Shown here: in pieces, positions 10,984 to 22,619 of the stretch
How the letters are laid out: each line of letters begins with the position of its first letter
How positions within the stretch are numbered: the stretch's first letter is position 1
From: Rutpela maculata
Taxonomy: Eukaryota; Arthropoda; Insecta; Coleoptera; Cerambycidae
Direction of reading: 5' to 3'
Length of the DNA: 64,000 nucleotides
NCBI GenBank assembly: GCA_936432065.2
Contig: OW386290.2
Location: 143,541,677-143,605,676 of the forward strand
Program-made: the position numbers and the translations under genes
Notes under the pieces: generated by a model
What the model was told of the DNA's origin: nothing
Database searches by the model: none
The model's input: only the letters and a program-made list of their open reading frames with translations

Positions 10984-11335
10984 GGAAAGATAAACAAAGA
11001 GTAGCACGAAGATTAATGGTATGAGCCATGCTGGGTGTTTCTCTGAGAGACAGATTGCGAAATAATGTAATTCGTGATAAAATAAAGATAACAGATGTTA
11101 TGGGGCGTATTTCGAGTCTTAAGTAGAGATGGTCTGGACACATAGCAAGGCAGAGCACGAGACCATGGGAAACCAAAAGAAGTATAGAGAAACCACAAAT
11201 GACGTGGACAGACGACATCTAAAGAGTAGCTGGAGAGATATGGATGAGGGCAGCATAAAATAGGAAAGCATGGAAGGACTTAGAAGAGGCCCATATCTAG
11301 CACTGAATGAACTAAGGCTAAAGAAGAAGGAAGAT
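10984..11335 (+). pseudogene. RTE-like LINE, 3' end
   Basis: Conceptual translation in mixed frames gives AMLGVSLRDRLRNNVIRDKI, ITDVMGRISSLK and a WSGHIAR block, then WTDDI and KAWKDLEEAHI. This succession is the very common C-terminus of insect RTE/BovB-like reverse transcriptases. Several stop codons interrupt it. It directly follows the RNase H fragment and is probably a separate insertion. Confidence 0.75.
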
Positions 11336-11372
11336 TAACAAGAACCACCAGGATTAGTTCACTCAAAGAAAA

Positions 11373-11587
11373 GGTCTCGCCGGTAAAGAATATGGAACTG
11401 GGCCCAGCGACTTATTGGGCTATTCATTAACATGAATGTTGCTTATGATTAGGAATGCTCAATAAAATATATTATAAACCTCTATCCCCTATATTACCAG
11501 AGTTATGGGGGTAACAGCATTCAACTTTAAAATTAATTTTTTTCAAAACTATTCAAGATAATTCCATAATACTTAACCGGCGAGACC
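11373..11587. mobile_element. Intact 215 bp MITE (empty site for the mariner insertion)
   Basis: The ends GGTCTCGCCGGTAAAGAATA (from 11373) and CTTAACCGGCGAGACC (to 11587) are inverted repeats, with weaker pairing over about 25 bp. There is no coding capacity. The interior contains the same sequence as 346-432 plus 4352-4412, joined at AAAATATATTATAAACCTC with no insertion, so this copy shows the pre-insertion state of that locus's repeat family. Confidence 0.85.
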
Positions 11588-12560
11588 CTTTACCACATAT
11601 TTTTTTTAAATAAAGAACAACAAAATCATTAGACATGTTACACTTAAGAACTCTAATTGACCTATATTCTGAAATTGTCTTTCCAATAGGTATTCGCAGG
11701 TCGCAGGCAACTTTTATTCGTTCCGTAATAATCCTATTTAAAATTCTTCAGTGGTCTGTCATTGTAGTATATATTTTATAATTCTACTAATATTATTTTA
11801 GCCTGTTTTAGTACCTACCTATGCATTTCATTTGTGTAAACACTTTCATGTATTTTGACTTTAATAAACTATCACCCTATCTATTTCTAAAAATTATAAA
11901 ACTCAAATGCTTTAAATATCCATATATTTGTAAAAATAGGATTTTGAAACATATTTTTTTCCAAATATTTATCTTTATTTATTGTTATGCCAAGGACACA
12001 TTTCTAGGATATAATTGCTCCTCTAAGACCCTTTGTTTATATGTAGTTTGGACGTAAAATTTAACGGTGCTATATTACCTCTGCACGCCATCAAACATAC
12101 CTGACATGCCTTCCTTAGATGAAGGTTAGTATGTACAGCTGAGCTATTTGCGGTGATGAATCCATATAGGAAGGAAACTAGGCAGTATCCGACAATGCTA
12201 AGGAATGAAGCGGGTAAGGAGATGGAGCTTGGAATAATGTTTTATCTGATTATATTCGCAGGGGTTGGGAGGTCCGATATAAACAATGTGATCGATTGCG
12301 TGTCATAGGTAATTGATTAGCGTTAAGACGTCATGTCACCTCAGAAGTATTTTTATTAAGGTATATTACCTTCATTTTAAAATTATTAGTTAGTGATTTG
12401 ATGGATCCTAGTTCCTATATTTTTTTTTAAGTTCCGAAAAAATTAAATGGAAACATTACATGAATTTCGAAAAATGTATACTTTACTGAATATACAAAAA
12501 TATTCTTGTTACTACATTTTGAAAAAAAAGTAGTATAGGTTTTGCATTTTTCCGGTGGAC
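11588..12560. other. No gene recognised
   Basis: AT-rich DNA. A plus-strand frame at 11821-12057 has low-complexity composition and no recognisable domain. Nothing supports an RNA gene or repeat boundary. Confidence 0.5.
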
Positions 12561-13420
12561 CATCGAAATCCAAAAAAAACGTCGGATCGAAATGAAAGTC
12601 ATATCGACTCGAGAATTTAGAAAATTCCGTCCGTCAGTCAGTCGGTCTGTCTGTCGGTCTGTCTGTCACGTTCAGCCCCCCTAATCCGTTTTCGGATTTC
12701 GATGAAACTCGGGTGGTTGAGGAGGTCTTTGGAAAACCTTAACGCTGGAAGCTCGGCTCCGTTCGGAAACCGGAAGTACCCGATATAGTTTTTCGGGAAA
12801 AAATGAATAACTCGGTAACGGGCAGTCGGATCGAGATATTTCAAAAAAGAGATGGTGACGTTAGCAATGATCTACAAATAAGTATACCACAGACTATGTC
12901 CAAATACAAATGGAAATTGAATTTCTTTGCAAAAAACTGGTTTTCTCGAAATCGGGCTAAGAAGCACGATAACTGTCCAGGATATTGATCGATTTCGATG
13001 AGACTTGGTAGGATCAAAGGTACACGGCCACAAATGAACTCTATTGCTGGCGGCCCGAATCCGTTGACCGCAAGTATTTTTTCCAAGGCCGAGCATGATT
13101 TTCCAAAGAAATTGATAACTCCCGAACCGAAGGTCCGATTTTGATTTTCAAAAATGGCGATTGTAGGGCTCGATTAAGCCTATTAGGTGACATTTGTGAG
13201 AAATTTGACAAAACAAAAGCGAATCTACAAATCCTGGAAAACTTGATTTTTCTGATAAATTCTAATAAAAATCGAAAATTAAGTATTCCGTCGATCAATC
13301 TCTATAACCAGTATAAGCACGGACCTTTTCGGACAAAAAATGTGAAAGTTTTTTCGAAGATGCATAACCGCGTCCGGTATATCAGAGTGGCAGTCCGCCC
13401 GAAAATAAAACCGTAAGTCT
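12561..13420. repeat. Repeat-like region with (GTCT)n and recurrent TTTCGATGA motifs
   Basis: A GTCTGTCTGTCGGTCTGTCT tract at 12640-12668 is followed by TTTCGGATTTCGATGAAACT (about 12691) and a similar ATCGATTTCGATGAGACTTG (about 12988), then AACTCGG/AACTCCCGAA blocks. Higher GC and the repeated motifs suggest an old non-coding repeat. Overlapping short frames on both strands are not credible genes. It is not the same family as the ~650 bp repeat, which also carries a GTCT tract. Confidence 0.5.
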
Positions 13421-14163
13421 GAAATCACTCCGTTGATGCTTCTGCATTTTATAATTTTCTATTGCTGTATTCTTGAGTGAAATTTTGGAAAATTAAGTAA
13501 TCCAAATATAAATAATATATAATTGTCCATAGAATTATTTAAAAAAATATTACAAATTGATAAATTCTCCATCCGATATAGGTGCAAAAAATAATGTAAT
13601 GTTATACTTAAAATATCATCATTCATTTCATTATTTGGTTAAGTAATGGTAAAAGAAATATACGAATGCAAAACAAAACAGGCTTTACTATGAAACAGAT
13701 TTTGATATCGTGCCTTCTCGAAAAAGTCTCTATTTTGGTAATACACGAAATTATCTATAGATGTCCAAACCAAAAAAAAAAAAAAAAAATGAAAATCATA
13801 CCGGGGAAAATTCTATCTCTATTAATATTTGACCGATTTTCATTTACTAAATAACAATATGCCATGCCCTTATTCCTCTGTATTTCAAAATGTAGTTAGC
13901 CTTTACTTTAGTCAATGCAAAAAGAAAAAAAAAACATGTCAAAATGTACTGAGTCATCCTATGACCCTCTGCTGAAAAGGTACTGAATCATCCCAACAGG
14001 GATATAAAGCATATCAAAATGTAGTTTTTAGCTTGTTTATATCCTTATTATAAAGATAAGAAATATATAATAACTACTGTTTGTATCTTTTAAAGGACAT
14101 CCATTTAAGGAATGATACATTATTTCGAAATTAACTGCACTAAGTCCAGCAGAAATATTTATC
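13421..14163. other. No gene recognised
   Basis: AT-rich sequence with homopolymer runs (for example poly(A) at about 13773-13789). No feature can be supported. Confidence 0.5.
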
Positions 14164-14331
14164 CCACGATTACTCTGGAATCGTTTAAGATATTGACTTG
14201 AAATTTGGTACACGTATGTATTTTAACGAGATCTGGAACTAGATTATATTTCCATCTTATTCCGTTGAGGGTAAATGGGGTTAAACAAGTAAATCAAACA
14301 AGTAAGAGTCCACAAAACTGATATTTAGTAT
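14164..14331 (+). repeat. Fragment of the ~650 bp dispersed repeat
   Basis: Runs from CACGATTACTCTGG through GACTTGAAATTTGGTACACG and ACGAGATCTGGAACTAGATT to ATTTAGTATA, colinear with the middle of the copies at 21285 and 30262. Both ends are missing. Confidence 0.85.
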
Positions 14332-14929
14332 ACGGGGTGATTCTTTTAAGGCGGCCATTAAAATATTTCCCACTTGCAGATGAGATAGACATTTGAATTT
14401 TGGTACCCTACTATAGTCGACTATTGCGCGTTCGAAAATAATAATTTCAAAATGACGGCACTTCCAGAAATACCGGAAACCGATATCAACTTGCTTATTT
14501 TAAATGGAACACCGTATGTATTTTCGACTTTTCGAAATGATCATAAAATTCTGAGTCAAAACATATAGCACACCCTATACCTAAACCGAGCAGTTTCGGA
14601 GATATTTGACATTTTATAAAAAACTTGAAAAAAACTACCCTATATTTTTTTAGATCAAATTATGTTAAATTAAATTCTTTTTTTTTCTGGTATAAGAATT
14701 GTAGGGGTTAAAGTTACAATGTTTTGAAATATTGGCGATTTTCTTAAATGTCCAAGAATTTTTAGTAAAAATTGCTATCAACTTACCCATAATTAGAAAC
14801 AATCATTAATGTCAGCCATTCTCTTATGTTAAAAAATGCCAGCAAGTTTAAATTACACCCACGAAGATTTTTAGATTTGTTTATTATTTATGGAGAATGT
14901 GATAAAGTAATACCAAGAAAATGAAACAC
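14332..14929. other. Unclassified repeat-like DNA
   Basis: Contains CGGGGTGATTCTTTTAAGGC at 14333 and TTTTAAATGGAACACCGTAT near 14498. The second resembles AAATGGAACACCCTGTATAT at 47946, which lies in another DNA transposon, so this is probably non-coding transposon sequence. No boundaries found. Confidence 0.4.
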
Positions 14930-15026
14930 ATTTAGGGTTAAGTAGAGTAGTTAGGGTTAAGTAGAGTAGCTTCGGCTAGACTTCGCCCTAGGTATTGTAT
15001 TAATGTATAATACTGAAATAAAGGCA

Positions 15027-15062
<36 letters not shown>
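14930..15062 (+). mobile_element. LINE 3' end with (ATT)n tail
   Basis: A 20 bp unit TTAGGGTTAAGTAGAGTAG is present twice (14933-14970), then GCTTCGGCTAGACTTCGCCC, AATACTGAAATAAAGGCA and an (ATT)n tail at 15027-15063. The AATAAA-like signal and the short tandem tail are typical of a LINE or SINE terminus. No coding sequence remains. Confidence 0.6.
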
Positions 15063-15063
<1 letters not shown>

Positions 15064-15678
15064 TGCTACTCGATACCCACAAAAACAGAAACCGTTCACC
15101 ATACACTGTAAAACGCATATTGGATAATTTTGGAATATTTGGCTCGGTCAAATGGCACGTGCCAAATATTATTATGGTAATCGATGTAGAATTAAATTTG
15201 AGGTGGATTTATATCAGCATGCCCTATACCTAACACATATACTTTTTGAATTATTCGCAGGTTTTTGTTGAAAATTATAATTTATCCAAAAAAAAAACAT
15301 AGTCGCCTATGATACCATTCAATGAGACAATTGAAATAATAGAAACAAAAAAAAACAATCGATGTACATTTTTACCTGACCATGCCGCATTCCATACCAA
15401 TTGTTTTCTATAGTGACCGTACGATTAATGTAAATCATCCCTGCTTTACTGCACAAGCACGCACTGACTGGCCGATTTTGCGACGCGCTGTAGTACAAGC
15501 TATTGTTCAAAATAAAAATAAAAAAAAATATGCCTCAACAGAAGCCGAGATATTTGAAAAAATAAAACTGGTTCTTTAGCAATTTTTTCAAGATGGCGGC
15601 AAACCCCGGTTGCGCAACGTGTCGAGAATTCACCAATACATTTATCAATGACCCCCCACCAAACCCCAAAAGCTCGCT
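15063..15678. other. Unclassified repeat-like DNA
   Basis: No coding domain recognised. Includes CAAGATGGCGGC at 15589-15600, a YY1/Pho-type consensus sequence, just before the Harbinger-like element. Confidence 0.4.
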
Positions 15679-16096
15679 GGGTGGCTATTCTTGAGCGCGA
15701 GAGAAATTGTTACTCCCCGGCGAATTAATTCCCTCGCCTTTCACTTGAAATTCCCTAACTCCAAAAACATGTATTCTTGAACAAAAGGAATAACGAGGGA
15801 CCGGTGAAAGTTTGAGGGAGAAGTCTGCAGTGTTGTCATATTGTTCTTCACAATTTAACCAATCAGAACTCTTCAATATCTGATATTTGTCAGCTGTGGT
15901 GGTCAAAAACTTGGTGGTGGCGTGACAGTTGACAGATCAAAAACATATTTATTCTAGTGATTTAAAAGTTAATCTCATATCACAGTATTATAGTCTCATA
16001 CGAAAAGCATTGTTTATTGTGTACAGAATGGACACCGATTATTTAAAAAAGTAGTGTCATGTCACACAAAACTAAACAATATGTAATGTAGGTTGC

Positions 16097-18259
16097 TCGT
16101 GTGCGCGTGACGTCACAGTCTGAGACCTTAGGAAAAACAAACAGAAATTCCTTAACTGTCAAATGGCAACGATTGAAATTTTCGTAATATTATTGTTTCT
16201 ATGTATATTAAACATACAAAATGACAAGTTTTTGGTTTATTATTAATTGTGGAAGTGTGACAATCCGAAACAATGCCAATTTTTATAAAATAACCTCCAT
16301 TTACAACCAGAAGAAGTTGATTTCAAACAATTAAAAGAAACGATTAAGAGTCTTCCAAGGATTTTATTAGTGGTACGTTGTTGCATATTAATGTAAGGAT
16401 TTGATTTTTAACGTGGGTTTATGTTATAGTAAAAACAGCCGTATTACAAAACCATGATGATACGTCCAGTTGGACATCCTCTTCAATAAAAGATATAATT
16501 TAAAACCCATATGTGAAACTGAAACTGCTTATGATAATAATTACTGCTGCTCAAACAAGCAATAAACAATTCATGGTAAAGAAAATTAACATTTTATATT
16601 GGTTTGTCAGTATTTTTAATAATTATTTCTTGTTTAAAAATTAGTTGAGCGAAGGTATGGAGCTGTACGGAGAGAGAAAAGTGCAACGGCAGAAATTGTT
16701 TTAAATAAGGTACACTCCAAGAGGAAAATTTACAGGCTTCATAAAGATTTTTGAGGAGGTATATAAATTAAGAAAGGAAATTCCAAAGTAGCTACCCGTT
16801 GTCAACAAGTTATGCAATGTGCCCTTTTAAAGTATATCGTGTAGTTTTTAAAATTGGACATTGAAGAAGTATAAAATTAAAACTTTGAAGTGATCTAAGT
16901 CCAGTAAACGCATAAACAAAGTCTGAATGGGCTGTGAGCGTGTTAAATGTAGCTATAAAAGTCCTTTGAGTTATATATAAACTGTGAATGTTACTTTTAT
17001 TGCTTAGATGGATATTAATATAAAGTATATGTTATGTTCCAATCATTTATTTTTTTTGTTACATAAACTTTTATAACTTATAACTTTCTTCTCGATTATT
17101 CTTAGAAGTACTAATAGACCTTGGATAATAAATTATTTAATTAGTGAAGATATTTTGTTTTGCTTTTAGTTATACATGCATGTACCTAAGTACAAGTTCG
17201 ACGTAATGGACTATTTCAGTTTACTGTAACAATATATAGTAGTAGGAGTGATAAATAAAACAAAAAATAGGAAATATTTAATAAAATAATAATGGACAAA
17301 TGACTTACATATAATTATAAGATAAATTACATAACAATATATGAAAAATAGAGTTCTTATAGAAATTACAATGGATTATATAGTCCAGTACATTATAGAC
17401 GAGGAAGAAATTGTGTACGTCTTATTACATACTCAAATAGTTTATAGCACCTCAATCTTCATTGCTTAATTTATATGGGGTCTTTTTCACAAAATTTACT
17501 GCTGTTAATTCCTTGACCATAGCCATGTTTACTGCTAAAAATCTAAAAGAAAATGCTTCTTGTCACTAAATAGTAAACATGTTTTGTTTAACTAGCAACA
17601 CATTCACAGTAAGTACTAAGGAACCGTCTGAATCTGCAATAGTCCAAGGAGTCAATTGCTTTTGTTCACGATGCTACGAGTTCATAACCTGAAAAATGAA
17701 TTTGTACGTTAGCAATTATTTAAAAAGCAACATTTAATTAGGCAAGTATATATGAAAAGAATGGTTGATCACTGATAAAAATTCTTACCTTTGCAACAAG
17801 CTTTTATTCTGTAAATTTCTTGCACAGTACTTCTTTCACCTAACCACAAACAGCTTCAAGACTTTTGAATGCTTTGAATGCTTTGAATGCTTCTGTCTAT
17901 GTACTTCTCTCAAAAACCAAGTAATTCGCAGTATCCCTATGTGTAATATTTGGAAGTACATTAATATTTATACTAAAGCATTTTTTTCTCAAAATATAAC
18001 GATTTAATTTGATGGCAGCAATATACCTAACCTCTTCTTCATGAGACAATTCTGCAAAATACGAACTAACCGTCTTCCTGACAAACAAAATTGAGGATAT
18101 AAAAGTATTAAGAATAGTTGCAGATGTCAAATAATCCAACATTAAGCTTTTAAATGGCACAAACACAGCAAAATTCACTTTAAAGAAAAACATTCTGATT
18201 CAATGACAGCTGTTTGTTTTTCCTAAGGTCTCAAAATCTGTGACGTCGGCGCACGCGAT
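16097..18259. mobile_element. Inner element bounded by a second inverted-repeat pair
   Basis: TCGTGTGCGCGTGACGTCAC at 16097-16116 and GAGACCTTAGGAAAAACAAA at 16122-16141 are mirrored by GTTTTTCCTAAGGTCTC and GTGACGTCGGCGCACGCGA ending at 18259, an imperfect terminal repeat of about 45 bp. The ~2.1 kb interior is AT-rich. A 98-codon minus-strand frame at 17897-18193 carries no domain I know. Most simply this is a separate DNA transposon nested in the Harbinger-like element. Confidence 0.55.
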
Positions 18260-18306
18260 CCATTAGTGCCGATCTTCGGGTAGGATGACGAAGCAGTGGG
18301 TTTAAA

Positions 18307-18490
18307 ATACCTTAAGATGTCTGACTAGTGGTTTGGACAACCTAAATAAACGAACAAAAATTTGATCAGACAATTCAAAGGGATCAGTTTTTCCTAAAAT
18401 TCTAATATTTTTCACATTTTCAAACTGTTCCTCCGCATCTTCTAAATCATTCAAAACTTGTATAGCCACTAAATCTTCGATATCCGTTAT
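18307..18490 (-). pseudogene. Harbinger transposase N-terminal fragment
   Basis: On the minus strand it reads ITDIEDLVAIQVLNDLEDAE, then KTDPFELSDQIFVRLFRLSK and PLVRHLK. The DPFELSD-F-LFRLSK-LV-L pattern matches the segment before the DDE domain of HARBI1-like PIF/Harbinger transposases. The frame stops just after HLK, and AAG/GTATTT there could be a splice donor. The downstream DDE exons are absent, displaced by the inner element. Confidence 0.55.
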
Positions 18491-18739
18491 TTAAATAAAA
18501 CCGAATTAATATGACAAGTCTCCACACGCACGATCATAACCTACAAAGTACTTAAAAAATGATTCTTTTCTGCTTTCCCTCGACTTTCTCTCACTAAAAG
18601 TAAGGGAATTAGTAGGGAGTGTTTTCGTCTATCTGGCTGGGGAAAATAAATTCAAGAATACAAACTTTGCATGAGGGAGTAGAAAATGATTATTTTCTCT
18701 TACACATTCTACTCCCTCAAGTTCAAGAATAGCCACCCT

Positions 18740-19689
18740 GATGTCGGGTAACTGTCGACCTCTCCAGACCTACTGACTGGAGTAGTGGTATCTCTCCTGA
18801 GAGGATCCGCTCCCCTATAAATTCGCAAACTGCTGCCTAATTAGAAACGTCCCTGTTAAATTATTAAAAATGAGAAATTTAATTTATACAGCAATCTTTT
18901 TATGAAAACCTTTAGTTATTGAATTATTAATTGATAACGAGTTTTGCATGTTTCTCGCCCCTATGTACTATATCAGAAACAGTATCTCAAACCACGACGA
19001 ATTCCGTAGTAATAAAAACAATGCTGAAAATGCTCGTTATTAAGAATTTTTTCCATAAAAGTTTATTAGCAAATTTTTCAAGTTTGCTGATAAAATTATT
19101 GCCTACTTTATTCGTCATATCTCTTTTGTTTGCTCTCATATTTGAATACCCAAGTATGCGTCCCTTTTAGAAGAATGCGTAATTTTATTTTATTATAATT
19201 CTCCATCATAGCAGGTACGTTGCTTTTTTGCCCATTTAAATTATTTTAAGTGTTCTTTTACTATACGGTACATTATTTACATGTTCATTATAGTTTTATG
19301 TACGAGGTCGGTAATTTCCAGCATGCTAGCTTTTAGAAATGTTCAATGAAATATTAACCCAAAAAAGAATGAAATCATTATTAATTCAATACATAATTAA
19401 ATCCTTAATGCGTTTATAAAAAGTGTTTAAAATGTGTTTTGGGGTCGGTTTTATAGGTAAAGATTAAACCGGAGTTTAACTAGAAGTTTCAACTGGAGTT
19501 TTACTAGAGCTTTAAATTGTAAATTTTAGTGTTTTGTAAAATAACTTTTTATGCTTGTCAAGATCGTCAGTGTCATCATTATTTGGTTGGTTGGTAATGG
19601 TAAATGCAGGTTGATCACGTAGTGGACAGATTGGCAATTGATGTCATTTTCAGCTATAATATCCCTAGGACATTCATAATGTACGAGAA
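18740..19689. other. No gene recognised
   Basis: AT-rich DNA. A short plus-strand frame at 18931-19170 is hydrophobic but unsupported. Confidence 0.5.
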
Positions 19690-19761
19690 AATTTTATGAC
19701 AATCGAAAGCACGTTGCTTGGTAATATTACCAAGCAACGTGCTTGAGATTGTCATAAAATT
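19690..19761. repeat. 72 bp nearly loopless palindrome
   Basis: AATTTTATGACAATC... pairs with ...GATTGTCATAAAATT around the centre GTAATATTAC (19721-19730). Only two base pairs in each arm mismatch. The inner 48 bp include GCACGTTGCTTGGTAATATT with a perfect partner. No loop separates the arms. Confidence 0.95.
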
Positions 19762-21284
19762 ATGAGGCGTTTGTCAATGTCAGAGGGATATTCGGTCACA
19801 ACATTTTTTGAAATCATTTTATTATCATAGTGACTGAAAATTTCCCTGGATGGTGTTATCAGTGTAATGTTAAAATGATTGGGTGATTTGTGTCACATGA
19901 CAAGAAATAACGAAATTTAATTGGTTGTTAGAACTGTCAAAAAATTTTCATCTCCCTAGTTCTTGAATTATTTCCGGAAATTTTTTCGAGGTCTAAATTT
20001 TCTTTAAAATTCGGTAAGAAAATTTTATACCTAAAATTACTTGACAAAAAAAACTTTAGAAATGTTTGCAAAATTTTGTAGGCTGATGCCGGTGTTGCAT
20101 GTGATGCATAAATAAGATGGCCTTGACTGACATTTTGACGTATTTCACTGACAGAAGTATTAATAGCGTGGTGTGAATTATTTTATTACCGCTTAGGGAA
20201 TATTAAAAATAAGTATACTAAATTTGTTTTAATTTTACTTCACTCTCATTATCGCTTACCGTATACTATAGTCCAGTCAATGAAAGAGTTGTAGAGAACA
20301 TTGAGGAGGGGAGAATTTTTCTCTTCAGGAATGTGTTGGGGGTAGTTAGGACGTAAACATACTAAAAGTCCCCGCCCCTAGCCCCACCGCTCCAGGGGGA
20401 GAGGGGGGTGGAAAAGTTCCTTTTTTCGACTCTTCGCTTATAACTCGGAAACGACGCATCGTACGGAAAAAGGTAATCTGTGCAAAATTAAACGTAATTA
20501 AATTTCTCACAAGAATGTTTATATTCATTTTCGTTCTATGTGTTATAGTTTATGAGATATTCGCCAGCGAAAATCGATAATTAATAAAAAAAAAATCGAT
20601 TATGTACCTTGAATATTTTTATCAAAGCGGTTTACCGTGGTCTGCTAATTAATCACAGTCATAAAACAATCTTTATTCTACAATACTGGGCAAATTTACT
20701 AACGTAATATTATGTCGAAATCTATACATTTCCTTAAATATACAGTGTGACTCACTTAAAATGAAGATACCCTTATAACTTTTTCATTTTGACAGTAAAA
20801 ATAATAAAAGTTACGACAGTATCATGAGTTTTTTTTTTCAAATAAACAATATCTAAATACGATTCATGTAACATTTAATTTCGTTTTCTCGTGCTAAAGC
20901 AACAAATTCATTTATGTAAATAATGATCGCGGTTTAATTGAGTTTGCACGGGATTCCACCTCTGGGAATGAAACTGTTAATTGTAACGAATGCTGGTCAC
21001 TACTTGATTTAGATATTACGTAAACTGCAAGTATTTCGTTTTAGGATTTAAAATAATAAAATCAATTGGATAAAATACTTTAGTATGGCTACTTTCTTCA
21101 AACTATTCTCCAATAATGTTCGTCCAGTTAATTATTTTCTTGTCAAGTAGAATGGATTTTTCGCAGTGGACAGGGAAAGCACAAAGTGGTGCGATGTTAA
21201 TGAAAAAAAAATGTATCAAAATTTCAGAAAAAAATATGGCGTCTTATAAGAAATAACACGCGTATTATGAGAATGTTTTTGTTT
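19762..21284. other. Unclassified repeat-like DNA
   Basis: A C/G-rich block at 20370-20415 is followed by TATAACTCGGAAACGACGCA at 20439, typical of non-coding insect repeats. TATACAGTGTGACTCACTTA at 20739 resembles a mariner terminus (compare TACAGTGTGGCTA at 431), but I see no partner end. Nothing coding is supported. Confidence 0.4.
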
Positions 21285-22455
21285 ATTACTTCCACATTCA
21301 GTGGAAGTATAGTAACGACAAAAAAATTTTTAAAAATTTTTATTGTTCAAATAGGTTTAGAATGTCATGAAACGTCGAGATTTTAAGTTTGAAAGAAAAA
21401 AAATTCTGTCTGTCGATCTGTCTGTCTGTCGATCTGTCTGTCTGTCTGTTCATCTGTCCGTTTGTCCGTCTGTTCGCCTGTCCGCCTGCCCGTCTATCTG
21501 TCCGCCTGTCTGTCTGTAACTTTTTGTGCGCACGTTAACTCTGGAATCGTTTAAGATATTGACTTGAAATTTGGTACACATATGTACTTTAGCGAGATCT
21601 GGAACTAGGTTATATTTTCATCTTGTTCCGTCGAAGGGTTGGTAAATTGGTAAATTTGGGGTAAATAGGTAAATCAAGCAGGTAAGAGTCCATAAAATTT
21701 GTATTTAGTATATACAAGAGAAGCTAAGGTCTCAACAAATTTTTTGACATTAGCCACCCCCATTACTACCCCCATCCCATTATTAAAGGGGATGAAAAAA
21801 AAATGTGATTTAGTGTGTGTACAAGAACCAGAAACCTCAAAATTTTTTTACTTCATCCATTCATGAAACGTCGAGATTTTAAGTTTGAGCGAAAAAAAAA
21901 TCTGTCTGTGTCGGTCTGTCTGTAACTTTTCTTGTGCGCACGATTACTCTGGAACCGTTTAAGATATTGACTTGAAATTTGGTACACGTATATATTTTAA
22001 CGAGATCTGGAACTAGATTATATTTTCATCTTATTCCGTTGTAGGGTTGGGGGCTAAATTGGGGTAAATGTGGTAAATAAGTAAATCAAGCAAGTACGAG
22101 TCCGTAAAATTAGTATTTAGTATATATAAGAGAAGCAAAGTTCTCAAAAAAATTTTTAGCATTAGCCACCCTCATTACCACCCTACCCGATTATTAAAGG
22201 GGGTGAAAAAAATAGAATTGTGATTTAGTGTGTGTACAAGAACCAAAGGCTTCAAAATTTTTTTTCACTTCATCCACCACCTCCACCCCCACTACCGATG
22301 CGGCATATCATTTTATGGGTTTTTGGGGTAGGCGATTTCAAATATTATATTATTAAAGTTCTATAAACAGTTATTTCCACTTACAAAATATTTTTCGTTA
22401 TGAGAGACTTTGATAGAAAATATGGATGTGGAAGTAGTGATTCCTTGGGCAGCGT
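21285..22455 (+). repeat. ~650 bp dispersed repeat, copy with internal duplication
   Basis: Starts ATTACTTCCACATTCAGTGG and ends GATGTGGAAGTAGTGATTCC...GGGCAGCG, like the copy at 30262-30911. The body from TCATGAAACGTCGAGATTTT (21365) to the CTTCATCCA block is present twice, the second time from 21861, making this copy about 1.17 kb. The first body contains a GTCT/GTCC tract of over 100 bp (21409-21525), the second a short one. ACTTCCACAT and ATGTGGAAGT form a 10 bp inverted pair near the ends. Confidence 0.85.
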
Positions 22456-22619
22456 TTTTTTTTCACGGAAACCAAATCGAAAAAATGCGTGTGTGATATA
22501 TCTTTGAAATCAGAATTTTATCTACTTTTCAATGGTTCGATTGCAAATTTTAAGTTAGTATAAAATAAAGAACTTGTTGTGCCAAAACGGCAGTAAACGT
22601 AATCCGATCTCAACCAAAA

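Larger units (their letters stand above)
15679..18739 (-). mobile_element. PIF/Harbinger-like DNA transposon, degenerate
   Basis: The ends are inverted repeats: GGGTGGCTATTCTTGAGC from 15679 and TTCAAGAATAGCCACCC to 18739. CTG lies at both outer edges (15677-15679 and 18738-18740) and may be a 3 bp target duplication; Harbinger elements normally use TWA, so this is tentative. Sub-terminal sequence also repeats the ATTCTTGAA and GAGGGAG motifs. A transposase fragment lies near the right end on the minus strand (18307-18490). Most of the interior is taken up by a second inverted-repeat pair (16097-18259), so the rest of the transposase is missing. Confidence 0.6.

Noticed and set aside
14933..14970. 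TTAGGG-containing 20 bp unit repeated twice, resembling telomere repeat
   Set aside because: Only two units of a longer motif, placed just before a LINE tail; arthropod telomeres are usually TTAGG arrays.
17897..18193. 98-codon minus-strand frame in the inner element
   Set aside because: No transposase motif and AT-driven composition; it may be a chance frame.
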